DNA from: Anaerolineaceae bacterium
Lineage (GTDB): Bacteria > Chloroflexota > Anaerolineae > Anaerolineales > Villigracilaceae
Direction: 5' to 3'
Assembly: GCA_022181005.1 (NCBI GenBank)
Contig: BQMV01000272.1
Span: forward strand, 1-6,048
Length of the DNA: 6,048 nucleotides
Part shown: one piece after another, positions 5,450-6,048 of the stretch
Numbering within the stretch: the first letter of the stretch is position 1
How the letters are laid out: every line of letters starts with the position of its first letter
Program-made: the position numbers and the translations under genes
The notes under the pieces: model-generated
Database searches by the model: none
Seen by the model: the letters and a program-made list of their open reading frames with translations, nothing else
What the model was told of the DNA's origin: nothing

Positions 5450-6048
5450 ATGAATTATCTTCTCGGCGAACGCCTCAAATTTAACTGGAAGATCGTAACA
5501 ATAACGGTCGTCTCGACGCTCCTGTTCATGGCGGATTTCTATCACCGTCAGTTTTTGTTTGATCAACTTGGACATTGGTTTCGCGTCGTTCTTTATTTAA
5601 TCGCACCTCTGATTTTCATTGTGCTCGTTTTTCGTGAGAATCCGAAAGAATACGGATTTGGAGTAGGCGACTGGAAGGCGGGATTGATCATCGTTGTTAT
5701 CGGCGTTTTCATAATGGCTCCCATAATTTATTCTCTTGGAAGCGGCGATGAGACCATGCGTAAGTATTATCAACCGTATGTAAGCGGCTTGCCGTGGACG
5801 ACTTTCCTCGACCTGCTCGGCTGGGAGTTTATCTTCCGCGGCTGGATTCTATTCGGCTACGCTCGAAAATTTGGGGCGGAAGCATTGTGGTTGCAGGCGG
5901 TCCCTTTTGCGCTGATGCACAATGGCAAACCCGAAGTGGAGACGCTGTCTACGATCTTAGGCGGTTTTGCTTTTGGCTGGGTGGCTTGGAGGACGAAATC
6001 CTTCCTCTATCCGTTTCTGATCCACTGGTTCATTGCGACGTTTATTAT
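5450..6048 (+). CDS. CPBP (CAAX protease-like) membrane protein, 3' end cut by the window
   Basis: The first 199 residues of a multipass membrane protein of the CPBP/ABI family (Rce1-related intramembrane endopeptidases). Hydrophobic segments lie near 14-27, 45-61, 77-95 and 165-180. Family motif 1 appears as GWEFIFRGW (124-132), motif 2 as VPFALMH (151-157) and motif 3 as LIHWFIA (190-196). E126 and R130 fit the second Glu and the Arg of EExxxR, but the first Glu is W125, and the HxxxN asparagine position is A196. H157 and H192 are kept. Enzymatic activity is therefore uncertain; bacterial members are linked to bacteriocin self-immunity or peptide processing in some species. It starts 9 nt after the glycosyltransferase stop, so cotranscription is likely. 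No ribosome binding site is evident; an in-frame TTG at 5441 is an alternative start. The reading frame is open to the window edge. Confidence 0.85.
   Translation, partial: MNYLLGERLKFNWKIVTITVVSTLLFMADFYHRQFLFDQLGHWFRVVLYLIAPLIFIVLVFRENPKEYGFGVGDWKAGLIIVVIGVFIMAPIIYSLGSGDETMRKYYQPYVSGLPWTTFLDLLGWEFIFRGWILFGYARKFGAEALWLQAVPFALMHNGKPEVETLSTILGGFAFGWVAWRTKSFLYPFLIHWFIATFI

Noticed and set aside
1..6048. Search for a defence island, mobile element, CRISPR array or biosynthetic cluster
   Set aside because: No transposase, integrase, Cas, nuclease, toxin-antitoxin or assembly-line motif was seen, and no regularly spaced repeats. A single CPBP protein is not enough to call a bacteriocin locus.

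Overview
This is a bacterial window of moderate GC content. Every recognisable gene lies on the plus strand, and gene density is typical of a bacterial chromosome. There are no rRNA or tRNA genes, insertion sequences, CRISPR arrays or phage genes. The lineage cannot be fixed from the sequence. The mix of a nitrilase, a DUF4870 membrane protein, an M55 peptidase, a small SET-domain protein, a GT-C glycosyltransferase and a CPBP-family membrane protein would suit an environmental bacterium such as a Chloroflexota member, but that is a low-confidence inference.

Layout. Positions 1-131 are a leader with a 12-bp inverted repeat, followed by a nitrilase-superfamily gene (132-1097). A 26-nt gap leads to a previously easy-to-miss 41-codon ORF (1124-1249) with a good ribosome binding site and one hydrophobic segment. 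Next is a four-or-more-pass membrane protein built from two tandem DUF4870 units (about 1301-2197). Its stop overlaps the start of an M55 (DppA-type) D-aminopeptidase gene (2194-3018) as ATGA, so these two are probably co-translated.

A 376-nt gap (3019-3394) holds a good sigma70-like promoter and a GC-rich hairpin, then a compact SET-domain methyltransferase gene with a complete post-SET zinc motif (3395-3922). A strong 12-bp hairpin follows at once (3928-3960) and ends one base before the start codon of a 492-residue multipass glycosyltransferase of the ArnT/PMT type (3962-5440). Nine bases later begins a CPBP (CAAX protease-like) membrane protein that runs off the right edge (5450 to beyond 6048).

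Functional reading. The nitrilase, small ORF, DUF4870 protein and M55 peptidase could form one transcription unit (inference from strand and spacing). The SET gene appears to have its own promoter. The glycosyltransferase and CPBP gene are tightly spaced and probably cotranscribed. I found no clear evidence of a new multi-gene system. The most interesting items are the duplicated DUF4870 protein coupled to an M55 peptidase, the SET gene with its long leader, the hairpin abutting the glycosyltransferase start, and the CPBP protein that seems to lack part of the canonical catalytic motif.
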